Source: Coffea arabica
Taxonomy: Eukaryota > Streptophyta > Magnoliopsida > Gentianales > Rubiaceae
Assembly (NCBI RefSeq): GCF_036785885.1
Contig: NC_092326.1
Coordinates: 40,882,287-40,946,286 of the forward strand
Direction of reading: 5' to 3'
DNA: 64,000 bases
Positions 36,094 through 47,727 of this stretch are shown piece after piece. The notes under the pieces are model-generated. The model saw nothing but the letters and a program-made list of their open reading frames with translations. It made no database searches and was not told the origin of the DNA. The position numbers and the translations under genes were made by a program. Position 1 is the stretch's first letter. Every line of letters begins with the position of its first letter.

Positions 36094-39000
36094 TCAGTCT
36101 TTGTATAAAGCAACTGCGTATGCTTCAAATCCTGCTTTTTCCATTACCTCCTTCTGTTCAAAGTCAACAAACAGTAAATGTGACTGCCTAATCCATGAAA
36201 GTTGTAGTGGTTCTACAGGGTTCTAGTTTTTAGGTTACTTGACAATTGCCTGATGTGCTAATGTTATTTGTCTTTTGTAAGTTCAAAAAACTATTACCAC
36301 AATAACTTATTAACAAAAGAATAGCATCTCCACACAGTGGTAAAGTCTTGAATGAAGCATTGAAGTCCCTAAATAATTGTTTGCAGCAGCCTGCGATAGA
36401 ACGTAATTAAAGGAACCTATTTTTAGCATGCATCTACAAATTGTAATGAGTTCACTACATCTTAAAAAGAGTATCCTCCATCAGTGTTCACAAGTATTGA
36501 TGCAACTTTGTCATTGCACTGGCATAGTTGCAAAAAATATTTTTTTTGCTCCATAAATCCACTGGCATGATTTTTCAACAGCATTCCATTTTGATCTAAC
36601 ATTTTACATCAATTATGCATCAGGCTATTCCTTTACTTAATTATACTAGAGCATTTGGCCAGCAAAAGTTACCTGTATTATTGATGTTACCCTCCCGGGA
36701 GTGACCTGACATTCCAAAAAATATCAGACAGATAATCAGTTCTTACAGAAATTTAATTTCCTACTCTTCAGTATAAACAAAAGTTCACACACCTCAAATT
36801 GTTTCTCCTCCCATCTTATTTCCGTTGAAGTTTTTGATTCCATGGATTTCCATGAACTTGGGACTAGAATTGTCTCTACATGTTCTACAATTCTCAAGCT
36901 ATCTGCAATACTACTCAAGTTAATACCCTATATGCAAAACATGATCGACAAAATTTACCATTTGTTATGTAAGTAAATTAATTCACTAATAGATTGCATA
37001 CTATATCAGCTCATAAGATGGCAAAAGGTTAGAAGCTAATAATTTCTTTGCAGTAATGCCATTACCATAATATAGTTTCAACTGTTTGGCAAGTTAATCA
37101 TGTGAGCAAAGAGCAGCTAATCGTGGAAGACAAGAGTGACATCAGAAAGAGTTAGTCTTATCATGAGATTTTCACAGAATAAATTTCTCCATTCCCCAAG
37201 CACATGCAAAGAAGATAAAAGAGGGAAAAAGAAACAAACAAGTACAAGATATAAGACATTCTTGAATAAAAGCACTTTGCTCCACAGTTCTCATGCTAAG
37301 TTTGTGGATAGTTCAAGGCATAGGGAGTTGAATATAGGAATCAGAGTCCATCACCAAAGTAAAATACCCAACACAAGCAACTAGAAATTTTGCTAGCTGC
37401 AAGCTCATAACTGCTGGCTGTATAATAGGATCCAACCTGTTAACTCTAAAATAAAATCATAATATCAGGCAGACTTACTTGTAATGAATGCTTCTCTCCA
37501 CATGTTATGCTGTGACCATGATGGCGCAACTTCTCTAAACGGGATCCCATTCCTCAAGCATATCCTGCAGAAAGTAAACTCATAAGACATATATGCTGCA
37601 CAAACTCAAGCCTACAAGACCCATGGTAGAGAAGAATGGCTAAACAGTTTTGGTTATTATGTTCCAAGAATCTGAAGATTCTGGGACCTCGAAGACAAAA
37701 AAGATTTAGTTTGGACCGCTAAAAATCTTAAAAAAGTGTTTGACCACAGATTGTTACCATTAACTTATGATTATGCATGACCAGGTCAACTTTTCTGCAC
37801 AAACAAGTCCACATTTTGTATGTGCATTATGTATGCCAGATTCAAAATCTCCACAAACATGCATAATGGTTAATTGGTAAGCAATTTTGTAGTTGGAAAT
37901 AATGTTCCCTAGCCCTAGTGGCATGCAGCACCATATTGGTAAAGTAAAAGCATCCTTAAAAAGACAGAAATAATGTCCACAGCTGACGTTTGAAATGATC
38001 CATAGATGACTTATTTTCTGCACAAGAACTTATAAATCTTTGAGAAAGAACATACTCAATTATTACTTGGCGTATAACTCCAGGAAGCACACCTTCACTA
38101 ACAGGAGCTGTCTGTACTTCGACAGATCTTTCATAGTCGAAATCATTCTGCTCATAAATCTCTCCGCATTCATCCTGCAGACAAGTTTCACTAGTGGACT
38201 AAGTTGAAATATCATATGCCAGCACAAGACTTTCCAGTAGTAAGAAAACAAACAGCTAGTTGAAACTGACTTTTGCATGTCTGTGCTGACTGCAGCAAAG
38301 ATTCTTCCACAAAGCATTGTTCATATAGAAAGTACCAAATTAGAGTTAATTAGTGCATTTACATTGGACTTTCTTGAAGGGATATAAGATGCTAGTTCCT
38401 GCAGTTCCCTTTTTTTGAGATGGTAAATGTATCATGCAAGTCCCAGGCTGGTAGAAAGGCATAACCTCTGAATGGTACTAAATACAATTTTTGGTTCAGT
38501 ATGTCCAATTCCACCAAGCAAAGAGCTATAGGTTCTACCTTTATGTTGTCATAACAGCTTTCCAGAATAGGACTTTAGGAACCCTTTCATAATGTAACAG
38601 GTTCTATTGGATGAATCTTCGATGACTTAAAAGAGAAGGGGGGAAAAAACAAAAAGAATTTGTGAATAGTTGTTTTTTGTCAAATTAACATAAACACATA
38701 GTTAAGCCAATAAAAAGGGACAATATATGGATGAAAGGGTTCTGCACCTAAACTTCCCTTCCATTATCTTATCCAAGATATTTCTTATTACACTATTGTT
38801 TCCAAATTCCAGCAACCAAACATTGGCCTAACTCAAAAAATTCAGGCAAGAATGAAAATTTAGAATATGTAAAAACTGCACAGGTGGTTCATACGGATAG
38901 TAAAGACTTGAATGGAAATCATGTGACAATACTCACCAAATAGGTCTACAGAGTGAACTGCAAAAGCGTAACTACGTATAACTTGATTAAACAATATCAG

Positions 39001-40200
39001 CACATTCTACAACTAGTCTAAATGTGGCCTCTCATGCCTGTGTGCTTACTTTTGAAACAAATTTCATAGTCTAAAATGAACAAAAGTTACACTAACATCA
39101 GTAAAATTTACAAAAAAGTTGATCCATGCAACCAACTTGAAACTTCAAAATTTCAACTACACACCTTGCCACAAACAACAAAGAAATTCGTTAGGCATCC
39201 TTCTAAGATGTGATCACCATTGTTTGACAATAGAAGCTCAGTAGTTGAAGGTGGCCTCAGCTTCTCCAAATCCTTCCTAAGCCTAGCTATAACAAAGTAC
39301 AAAAAGAACCCCTCATGCACTAAAACATTAGCTTACATGCATTTTGCCATACTAATGTGATCCAAATGCAATAATGGACAATCAGAAAGAATCAATTCAA
39401 ACATAATTACCTCACCCAATCCGAATACTTTGCATTAGCGATATCCCTACCGCGTCCCACCACAGCTAAACGCGCACCATTCCCTTGGATTCCAAAAACA
39501 CGGGGAACATAGCCACCAAAATGCAAATAAACATCAAAGACTGCTTTCAGTCTTTCCTCATTGACGTCCTCAATCTCCCTTAAAGACTCCAAATTTCCAC
39601 TCACTAGTGTCGTAATCGACATTTCCTCCCCACATTTCCTCTCTTTCAGCACAAAAGGCAAAGCTTTTCCCATCGAATCATTGACTAGAGCACGAATGAC
39701 GAGATCCCATTTCAAAGATTTCTCTGACACTTTAACAAAAGGTACCATATCTTCTCCAGCTTTAAACAAAAGTTCGGGCCTGGAATTCAAGAGGACTTTA
39801 ACAGAATTTGAGAGCCTGGATAAATGTCTTTGCCAAAACATGATTTCCGCCCCATTATTGTGAGTACGAGTTGTCGTATATGCACCTGAAATCAAACTAA
39901 ATTTCTGTAATTTTAGCAGCTGCTTTTTCTTTGTCACCGATAATTCAAGAAAATTACCCTAGAAAGACTAATATCACAAACTAATACCGACGCTTTCCAT
40001 TTATTCTTCCTGCATTTCATTCCAATCAATAATCGAATACTAGTGTGTGTATGATACTCTTTTGAGGTGGGATTTAAGGGAGATGCAGGGTTTAAGAAAT
40101 TATTACCGGGACACGATTGCAGCAAGGTTGCAACCGGGGGTGTGTCGGCCGGAGGAACTAGGACGCCGTTCGTGAACAGAAACCTGCTGAAATTTGACAT
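36094..40200 (-). CDS. class IV aminotransferase-like PLP enzyme (D-amino-acid / branched-chain aminotransferase superfamily), eight exons
   Basis: Exons on the minus strand: 40200-40107, 39885-39411, 39282-39165, 38174-38056, 37564-37479, 36902-36793, 36705-36673 and 36153-36094. They sum to 1,095 nt, 364 residues plus stop, in one frame with GT-AG junctions. The order matches the plant D-amino-acid aminotransferase-like group (Arabidopsis AT3G54970 / AT5G27410 type, from memory). Landmarks: FLFTNGVLVPP at the N-terminus; GAYTTTRTHNNG with FWQRHLSRL, the usual class IV start; ANAKYSDWVR, whose Lys184 aligns with the PLP-binding lysine; LLLSNNGDHILEGCLTNFFVV, the class IV signature region; GVLPGVIRQVI; ending MEKAGFEAYAVALYKD. 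No organelle transit peptide is obvious. The substrate is unknown for this group. Acceptors for exons 3 and 6 were chosen because the upstream alternatives give an immediate stop. Confidence 0.92.
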
Positions 40201-40590
40201 TTTGTACTTGCAGTAGTAGTAGTAGCATTCACTTTTCAGTGAGCAGCGGTGGCTGGCTCAGTGGTTGCTAAGCAAAATTTTCAGTCCAGCCGCCAGCTGC
40301 AAATGACACCCGTCCTTTTGAAGAGGAGCCCTTTGAGTTTCTACAATTGCACTTTTAGCACTGATTTCTTTCTGTTTTCACTTTTCTTTTTGCGAGTTGA
40401 ATTTTGTGGTAGTGGTCATGGTAAAGAATTCTCAGCCTGAAATCGTTACGTCAAATTATGAATTAACGAGCGTTAAGGGCACACTCGGTTTGGTTATGAT
40501 TCAAAAATAAATTATTCTTTTTAAACTTCTTATTATTGGGAAAGCTTTTTTTTTTTTTTTTTTCTGTTGATTGCTTTTTCTATAAGATTA
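40201..40590. other. upstream region of the aminotransferase gene
   Basis: Probable promoter. It has CTA/GTA repeats just above the ATG (40214-40226) and a T-run at 40546-40563. It ends where the Pack-MULE begins. No gene is seen. Confidence 0.4.
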
Positions 40591-41163
40591 TAATTAATTG
40601 GGAAAATGGCCAATTTAGTTTCCAAACTTTTTTTTATTGTCAATTTGATCCATATTTAATTTTTTTGATCAATTTAATCCCTATACTTACTTATCGATTC
40701 CAATTGAGGAACACCGCGGTGGCGCCACCTTGTAATTTCGATCAAGCTTCTAATTGAACACTTAAGCAGGGGTATTTCGGGTACTTCACTGATGAGGATA
40801 AACCATTGTCGGCATTTCAGATATTTCGATTACTTCACCTTGTAATTTCGATCAAGCTTCCATTGTTGGCATAACTCCTCCTCCCAGCAAGTAAGCTACC
40901 ATCCCTCGAGTACCTCCCGCAACAATAGGCTATCAGGAAGGAAGCATTTGGTCGCTATCTAATTAACTTCTAATATACCTGGTTCAGAAAAGCAAGGAAC
41001 AAATGCTTGAAGTTAGCTGCAGTGACAGGTGTTCTGGCCTCGTTGGTATGATCTATGCTTCTGCACTTATCTTAGCCAGTTGTTTTGTGAACTTCCATTT
41101 TTTTTTCTTTTTTGTTTCTGGGTCTTGCATCTTTGTTTAAACTTTCCTGTTGATTTAAATCAA

Positions 41164-41316
41164 GGATTAATCTTTCCTACACTGACAGTGTATACACTAT
41201 CAACGTTGGATGATTGACAACTATGCAAAATTTGAATTTGAAATTCAACTTTTGTACACATGTCATGAATCCAACGATGATAGTGTATACACCGTCAGTG
41301 TAGGAAAGATTTACTC
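41164..41316. mobile_element. small foldback MITE nested in the Pack-MULE
   Basis: A 153-bp element with inverted arms (AATCTTTCCTACACTGACAG at the left, its mirror at the right; inner phrase 'tgtatacactatcaacgttgga' in part). The flanks are a perfect 9-bp duplication, TTAAATCAA, at 41155-41163 and 41317-41325, again Mutator-like. It must have inserted after or together with the host element. Confidence 0.82.
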
Positions 41317-41869
41317 TTAAATCAATTCATTGTTTGTTTAAAATTGGCAAGTCAGCCCGGCAGCCTGCATTTTATTAAAAAAAAAATTTGCAAAGGCTGC
41401 AATAAAAAAGGGAATTAGCTCCAATATTCCTTGTGAGGAAAAGACGTGGCTTTTCTGCTAAACCAATGAGATTTTAAATTTGACTCAACCGGAGAAACAA
41501 CTTACTACAAAATAGGAAATGAAAAGATTGCTTAAAAACAACAAAAAGGGCGGACCATAAAGAAAAGAAAACGAAAGTACAAAATTTTTTTTTTGAGATA
41601 ACCTTGATTGTTTCAAACTGGGATGCTATTTGGTCGTGATAAAATGTGAGCACCTGATTGTTGTTTCAAACTGGGAAGTGATCTTTGCAAGAGACGAGCA
41701 TTCATCTTCCGATTATTTTCAACATTTTCCGTTTTTACATGTCCTCTCACTTTAGGCTAAAAGTTGCAGGGCCCATCCCACCGGCAAAGGCAAAAGGCAG
41801 CAGCAGATGGGTCGCGGCAAAAGCATGAGGGAAATTACCGAATATTAATATTTTTCTTTTTGGGCTTTT

Positions 41870-42062
41870 TCTTTCTGTTGATGAGAGTTCTGATGGGATT
41901 TCGTCAGAGATGTCGTTGCTGGAGAGATAGAGGAGCTTGAGGTTGAGGCAGCATGTGAGAGGGTTGAGGGTGCCATTAAGACGGTTGTCTTGGAATGAGG
42001 AGGCGGAGCAGGTCAAGGGAGGAGAGGGAATCGATAGGGCCTCGGAGTTACCATTAGAAATA
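41870..42062 (-). pseudogene. captured LRR receptor-kinase ectodomain fragment (PXC1-like)
   Basis: Minus-strand reading gives LRR-type sequence in two frames: LRGPIDSLSSLDLLRLL in one, then DNRLNGTLNPLTCCLNLKLLYL and SNDISDEIPSEL in the next. The frame changes at about 42010. The spacing of Leu and Asn fits plant LRRs. From memory it most resembles the ectodomain of PXC1-type LRR receptor kinases. There is no signal peptide, transmembrane segment or kinase. It lies wholly between the inverted arms of the Pack-MULE, so it is a captured, broken fragment rather than a resident gene. Confidence 0.72.
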
Positions 42063-42253
42063 CCTGAAATACCCCTACTTAAGTGTTCAATTAGAAGCTT
42101 TATCGAAATTACAAAGTGGCGCCGCCGCGGTATTCCTCAATTGGAACCGATAAGTAAGTATAGGGATTAAATTGGCCAAAAAAATTAAATAGGGATCAAA
42201 TTGACAGTAAAAAAAAATTTGGGGACTAAATTGGCCATTTTCCCTAATTAATT

Positions 42254-42821
42254 TTGTAGTTATATTACTAATAATTAGTTGTATTGGCAAACACATAATT
42301 ATAATTTTGAAGAAAATTAGTTCTACTGTGAAAAAAAAAGGTGAGAAGTGGGAATTTTTTTTTCACTTTATATATAGAGGGATATCAAGGATATAATAAT
42401 GATTGAAATTATGAAACACTATGTACATATGTTTCATAATCTTGCGTTTTCTCTCCCTATTATTATCTGATCTTCTTGCCACTTCCCACGTCCTTGCCTT
42501 TTCTCCAATCATTTTTGTTAAAAAATTATTATAGGTTGCATAGGCATGTCGTGGATTTCTATGGTGTTTTCTAGCAATACTTATGTTCCAATATAATTTT
42601 CAAAAATAGAAGGATAAAAGAAATTGTGTTATATGAAAACTGAAACATGAGATACATTATATATAGGGTTACATTATTAAAAAGACAAGTGTTTTTGCTA
42701 ATGACCCCCATAAATGAACAAACTTCAACTACAACAGAAATATACAAATCCCTTATTACAGCACTAACACAACTGTAATTGCAGTTTTGATTGATTAGTC
42801 CCCTCCCTCCTCAGGCGTCGT
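42254..42821. other. intergenic / 3' UTR of copy A
   Basis: The right part (about 42700-42821) is nearly identical to 63145-63265 downstream of copy D, as expected for duplicated 3' UTRs. No other gene is seen. Confidence 0.55.
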
Positions 42822-44285
42822 TCATTTTATAGGTAATGCAACATTTCTTGGAGGGGGCTTCTGCTTCCTTACATACTTCCTCGCCCAGACATGCTTCCCA
42901 TTGATGGTGTACTTGGCTCTTCCGCCTCCCACCACCGCATCAAGAACTGAGGCTGACCTTGCAACAATTCGGGCGTACAATATTTGCTCATTTGGTGGAA
43001 CTTCTTGCGTCTGAATGGCTTCGATGAAATCTCCAAATTTCCTGTCAACAGATGAAGCATTTGACAATGGAAAAGATCTTTGACACACACACACACACAC
43101 ATAAAACTATATTTTTGAACACGTTTGCACAATGCAATGCAACTAAAATATTTCACGCTCTCGGGCAAATTAGTCAATGATAATGCCCCCAAAACACGTA
43201 ATCAAATGCAACAAAAGACAAATTGAATGATCCAAAAATCAACTAAAAGTAGGAGAGACAATGGAAGTAATAACAGATGATAAGAGATACCTAGTGAAGA
43301 ACTCCCTAACTTCAGTTTCTGATATGGGGTAACCCTTGGAGAAAGTTAAGAAGATTGTCCTTTCATCGGGGGAGACTTCATCATTCTCCTCCACCAAATC
43401 ATTCAGGCTGTCCAACCTGTGACACAGTTCATTTTCCATAATCTGATCTTCTGTTAACTGTACTGATCCAGTAGGCCGCATACGATTATATGAAGGAAGC
43501 CAGTATGGATAAGCAGCAGCAGCATCAACATTAACAGGTGGCGTTTGAACCACACTCACCATCACCCCGCTCCCCATAAAATTTGAACTATTTCCAACAT
43601 GATAAAAAGATGAACTTTGGCCAACTTTATCCCCCGATGGCAGATTGGGGTTTCTAACACCACCATGGCTTCGCGAGAGCATCGTTCCAACTTGACCAAA
43701 AGACGAAGAAGTTTCGCCAACTTTCTCCACCAATGGGGTGTTGGGGTTTCTAACACCACCATGGCTTCGCGAGATTGTCCCAACTTCACCAAAAGATGAA
43801 GAAGTTTCGCTAGATCCTTTTAGGCCCGCGGGGACGAGCAAGTCGTGAAATGCCCTGGAACAAACTTCCCCGATCATTTTCGACACCCCACGAAGAACCC
43901 CAATTCGATTCTCGTAGAAGTATTGAAAGCTGATGTTTCTCTCCACAAAACTAGGGAGCAACACCAGTTCATGTGGGTCTTTTTCTCCAAAAGGGAAAGA
44001 ATCACTTTCCACACATTTGAGACACATCACGCTTTCATCTGCTAATTCGCTCATGAGCGTTGCTGGCAAGGACAACATTTGGTTCACCAAGGTCAAGTTG
44101 TCCACGACTTCTTGTTCTAGCCATAGCCAAAACGCCATGAGTTGCACGGACTCGGATGGGTCTCGACCCAGGTTAGTCATCAAGCGAATGAACAACTTGC
44201 GGTCGATGGAATGGAAGGAGTTGAATTCTTCATCATTTACTGAAGAGGAAGCTGTGGTGTAAAGGAGAGGAAGAAAGGATACCAT
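42822..44285 (-). CDS. copy A of a four-member array: unassigned plant protein with RRM-like C-terminus, 404 aa
   Basis: Two exons, 44285-43291 and 43041-42822 (1,215 nt, 404 residues plus stop), with a 249-bp GT-AG intron. The ATG at 44285 gives an N-terminus that aligns with copies B and C (both start shortly before a conserved DE-FN-FHS motif). The N-terminal third (to about residue 170) is helical and shared: FHSIDRKLF, ESVQLMAFWLWLE, DESVMCLKC. The middle is Ser/Gly-rich and holds an internal repeat (see separate entry). The C-terminal 100 residues look like an RRM: TIFLTFSKGYPISETEVREFFTR|KFGDFIEAI, then LYARIVARSAS and YTINGKHVWARKYVRK. I recognise it as a plant-specific, expanded family of putative RNA- or nucleotide-binding proteins but cannot name its role. 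No break is seen. Confidence 0.85.
43640..43835 (-). repeat. internal protein repeat in copy A
   Basis: Two tandem units of about 30 codons: SSSFGEVGTISRSHGGVRNPN and SSSFGQVGTMLSRSHGGVRNPN (each shown in part), followed by a third partial unit QSSSFYHVGN. The DNA units are highly similar ('ggggtttctaacaccaccat' occurs twice on the plus strand, at 43646 and 43741). The repeat is absent from the parts of B and C that can be compared. Confidence 0.88.
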
Positions 44286-44690
44286 TGTTGATGTTTGGAA
44301 ATGATAAGATGATTTTTGCAGTAAAAACTTCGTGAAAGAAAAGGCAATACAAATCAACTTGTCTGAAGATATAAGGAAGGCAAGAGGTACAAAAGGTGGC
44401 TGTTGGGAAACGACTTGGATATACAGGGCAGCATTTCTAATTCTGCGGTACCATTACCAAGAGGCAGCCACTCCAAAACGTTGCACACTTCCAAAATTTG
44501 GCAAAATTTTTTTTTCTTATTTTAATTTGTTTCTGAATAATACCAAAGATATTATCAATTTAAGCTTTTTTTCATGTATTGCCTTGTTTGTGAGCTATTG
44601 GATGGAATTTTCGCGATGACATCAAAATGGGTAAGAAACATTTTTAAAAGATAAATGCCTATGGAAAATCTAAAGTGTAAAAAACTAAAA
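44286..44690. other. upstream region of copy A
   Basis: Probable promoter of copy A. No gene is seen; there is a T-run at about 44509-44517. Confidence 0.4.
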
Positions 44691-44696
44691 AATTCT

Positions 44697-45085
44697 CTGT
44701 GATAAATTTAATATACGGAAAAATCTATCAGATTTCAAAACATACATTACGACACCTTATACTTTTGAACTAAATTGTAAAGGTGACGGAATCCGTTAAA
44801 ATTAACGGGAACGGATGAAATGACAAAATACCCTGATATAACCAAGCAAAAGGTAGTTCAACAAAATCATTTGTTTCATTCTCTAGAGAGAGAGAGAATT
44901 GGGGGTTAAGGGGTAAAACGGGTATGTTTGTTAAAAATTAGGTACAAAAAATTTATTTTTAGGGTTCAATAAGTCATTTTCGTTAATTTTAACGGATTCT
45001 GTCATCTTTACAATTTAATTCAAAGTATAAGATGTTGTATTAAAATTACGGGAGATATTCTATATATTAGGTTTAACATAAGGGT
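44697..45085. mobile_element. foldback MITE-like element
   Basis: A stretch of about 390 bp whose halves are inverted copies: 'ttgtaaaggtgacggaatcc' at 44774 and its mirror 'ggattctgtcatctttacaa' at 44994, together with 'aacgg' and 'ttatactttgaa' landmarks. The outer limits are approximate and no target duplication was fixed. It is non-coding. Confidence 0.6.
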
Positions 45086-45555
45086 TTTTTTTTTGTTTTT
45101 TATCCAAATCTAAAAGGTCCAAAGCAATAAGAGAAAGAAAATAAAGGAGGAGAACTCTGCATCAGCATCTATCCATCTTGCGTTTCTTTTGCTGCCATTT
45201 ATTACTAACCTTCTTTGGTGTTTTAAAAATTATTCATCCGCTTCTAGCCCAGGTCCACTTACCAATTTATCGTCCTTCTGTAATCTGTATCATAATCGGC
45301 ATTCGTTCATTATCAGCTTTGCGTTGAAGTCTTGTCTTGGAATTGCATGAATCTGGCTATAAAATTTTTAATTAAGACAGCGGTAATGTACACTTTTTTT
45401 CCCATCTCCCTCCCACAATGTTACAACTGTAGAATCCGGCCGCAAACTAAACAAAGCTTGAAGGGGAAATTTTTACCACCTTGGTAAAAAATATACGTGT
45501 AGGAATAATTTCAGGCACCACCCCTAGAAGTTTAATTAGGACTATTTCACATTAA

Positions 45556-45846
45556 CGCTCTGTTTGATAATCCAATTCAACAATTAAAATTAATGGATTT
45601 AGATATTAACATATTCAGATACGTTTGATAACAAAAAAAATTGAACATCTCAATTAATTAAGTGACACTGAATTTTTTAGGCAAAACTTGTTCCAAAAAA
45701 TAAGCAATAAAGTATTCACCTATCACTTAATATGATATATATTCAAATATATGAAATTTATTACTTAACAATTTAATAACTTAATGGATTCAAATTTCAT
45801 ATTACAAATTCGAGTTTTCAAATTTTAATTTTATCTAATGCACCCT
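45556..45846. repeat. MITE-like repeat, copy 1 (paired with 61677-61968)
   Basis: A segment of about 290 bp sharing ordered blocks with 61677-61968 in the same orientation: 'ttgataa.ccaattcaaca', 'gtgacactgaattttttag' against 'gtggcattgaattttctaa', and 'gatataaattcaaatata'. Boundaries are approximate and there is no coding capacity. Confidence 0.6.
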
Positions 45847-45942
45847 AAGTTTGTTTAAATTTTCAAGATTATAGTGACCGACCTCAATTTAAGTTTCCTT
45901 AGAATATTTAATTTTTGTAAATTAAATAAGTTCTATTTTTTG

Positions 45943-46750
45943 GGGATAATTTCATAAACTTTCCCTAAGGTTTCTATCAATTTCGCTGAACTTCCTTGAG
46001 GTTTTAAAAATTATACTTACCTCTCTTGATTTGATACTTTTGGTAACCAAACATTAGACTTGGTTAAAAATTTATATAAACCCTAAAATACCCTAAGTTT
46101 GTAAAGTTTATATTACTTTCCGAAACAATTGAAAAATATATAGCACAAATATGAAGAAAAAGCAACAAGTTTTCAATGCCTATATTTATTATTTAATAAG
46201 CAATTATTACAATAGTTTTATTACTATAATAAGTTATTGTATATGGTGCTCTTTTGGGATACATATTCCTTCTAAATTGAAGAAGAAAGTATAGTTATAA
46301 TTCTTTTAGACTTATAAATTTTTTATTTGTTGGAACTATCATAGTTCAGTAGTAGTGTTGCACAGTTTCTTTTTAAGTTATTTCTGCCTTTGATACAAAG
46401 AAAAAAAGATCAGAAAAAATTGGATCACATTCAAAGTTATCCAAAAAAAAAAAAAGATAACTAGTTCAACATCTAATAAAGATAGTGACTAGAGCCAAAT
46501 TTATAGTTTATTGTTACGTAGTTTTACACGCAAAATATTAAAAAAAAAGGAGTAAGAAGAGAAAAGGAAAAGAAAAATAATTATAAATCCTATTCTTTCT
46601 ATATGCATACCTAACAAGGGAGTTCTATTAAAATGGTAAAGCCAATATTGTCATTTTTGGTGGGCAAGGGAGATAAGTGTAATTTTTAAAATTTCAATGG
46701 ATCTCAGTGAAATTGTTGGAAACTCTAGGAGAGGTTTCTAAAATTATCCC
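45943..46750. mobile_element. inverted-repeat element related to 24357-25250
   Basis: An 808-bp region whose left end (GGGATAATTTCATAAACTTTCC) and right end (GAGAGGTTTCTAAAATTATCCC) are diverged inverted repeats of the same type as at 24357-25250. The inner 'ttttaaaaattatacttacctctc' is mirrored near 46675. The flanks are T-rich, so no target duplication can be claimed. It is non-coding. Confidence 0.6.
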
Positions 46751-47719
46751 TTTTTTTTAATTTCCCATCTTTCTCTACACACTTTCTATCCCCAACTATT
46801 AAACCCAGAAATCGAATCCTAAATCTGCCAGAAGAGAGACTCTAAAAACCCTATCCTGATCATTGGGTCAAAAGATTTGTGAAAATGACGTGCTTTTTTT
46901 TTCATATATTGTTTTCAGCATGGGAGGATTGGAACTTAAATAGTGGGGAGGGGCCAGGGAATTTGAACCCAAAATTTCAAATTTCTAGGAATGTGCTTGA
47001 ATAACTAACTCGTGAACGGAGCATAATTTTTGATAATTTCATATTGAGGGCGTTTCTATTGAGTATTGAACACAATGTAAAATTTTCCTTAAACTCTGGA
47101 GTTGAATATGTACAATAGGAAGTACTTAAGTCCTTTGAAATAAGTATCCAAAAATTTTTCGCTTTTAATAATTTTGCCATTCAACACTTTTTTTGGTAAA
47201 ACTTTCCCAATTTTCTAGTTAGAGAAAACAGTCTGACAATTGGATAAACAGAAGTGGTTACATTTTTACAGCATGACAAGAATAAGTTTGAAGTAAAATT
47301 TAGCTTGATCTTTGGAAATTCATGGACCAAATATGTCAAAGCAACAAGGAAAAATGTAATTTTAAAAACAAATAATCACCAAACTGTAAATATACAGAAT
47401 TGTTAAGAGAATAGCTTTTATGGGATTCGAGTGGAAATGAAATAACGTGATCTAGTTTTTGCTTTCAATGAAGAATTTTATGTGACTCAACCTGGCTAAT
47501 AGATTAAATTGCCTTTTTCTTTTTTGCGGTTGCAAAAGTAAATGGCCTTTGAATATTTTTTTTGTGTTAAAAAAAGGAATACCTATTCTTTGAACAGTGG
47601 AACTGTGGAAGTTTCAAACTACAAAGACCAATCTTGGGTGATTTTAACATGTATGTCAGTTTCTTTCTTTCTTTCTTTCTTTCTTTTTTTTTTACTTTTC
47701 TATCTTTTCATCTAATCTA
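46751..47719. other. 3' flank of pseudogene B, duplicated at copy C
   Basis: No gene is seen. From about 47180 to 47719 this DNA is similar, in order, to 59975-60504 downstream of copy C (for example 'ggtaaaactttccca', 'acagcatgacaa', 'aatgaagaattttatg'). This shows that the B/C duplication included flanking DNA. A (TTTC)n microsatellite lies at about 47660-47684. Confidence 0.65.
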
Positions 47720-47727
47720 CTCGCTAT

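Larger units (their letters stand above)
40600..42244. mobile_element. Pack-MULE: Mutator-like element carrying an LRR receptor-kinase gene fragment
   Basis: A 1,645-bp element with long terminal inverted repeats of about 185 bp. The left arm begins GGGAAAATGGCCAATTTAGT, and the right arm reads the same on the other strand. Shared inner landmarks are 'aatttaatccctatacttacttatcg', 'ccgcgg' and 'ttctaattgaacacttaag' (each in part). Immediately outside lies a perfect 9-bp target duplication, TAATTAATT, at 40591-40599 and 42245-42253. Between the arms there is no transposase. The right part holds a captured LRR kinase fragment (about 41880-42060). The left part holds a nested small MITE and a repeated phrase 'caccttgtaatttcgatcaagc' at 40727 and 40836. 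Long inverted ends, a 9-bp duplication and a gene fragment are the definition of a Pack-MULE. Confidence 0.87.

Noticed and set aside
39561-39863. 100-codon plus-strand frame opposite the aminotransferase
   Set aside because: It is the antisense shadow of exon 2 of a well-supported gene.
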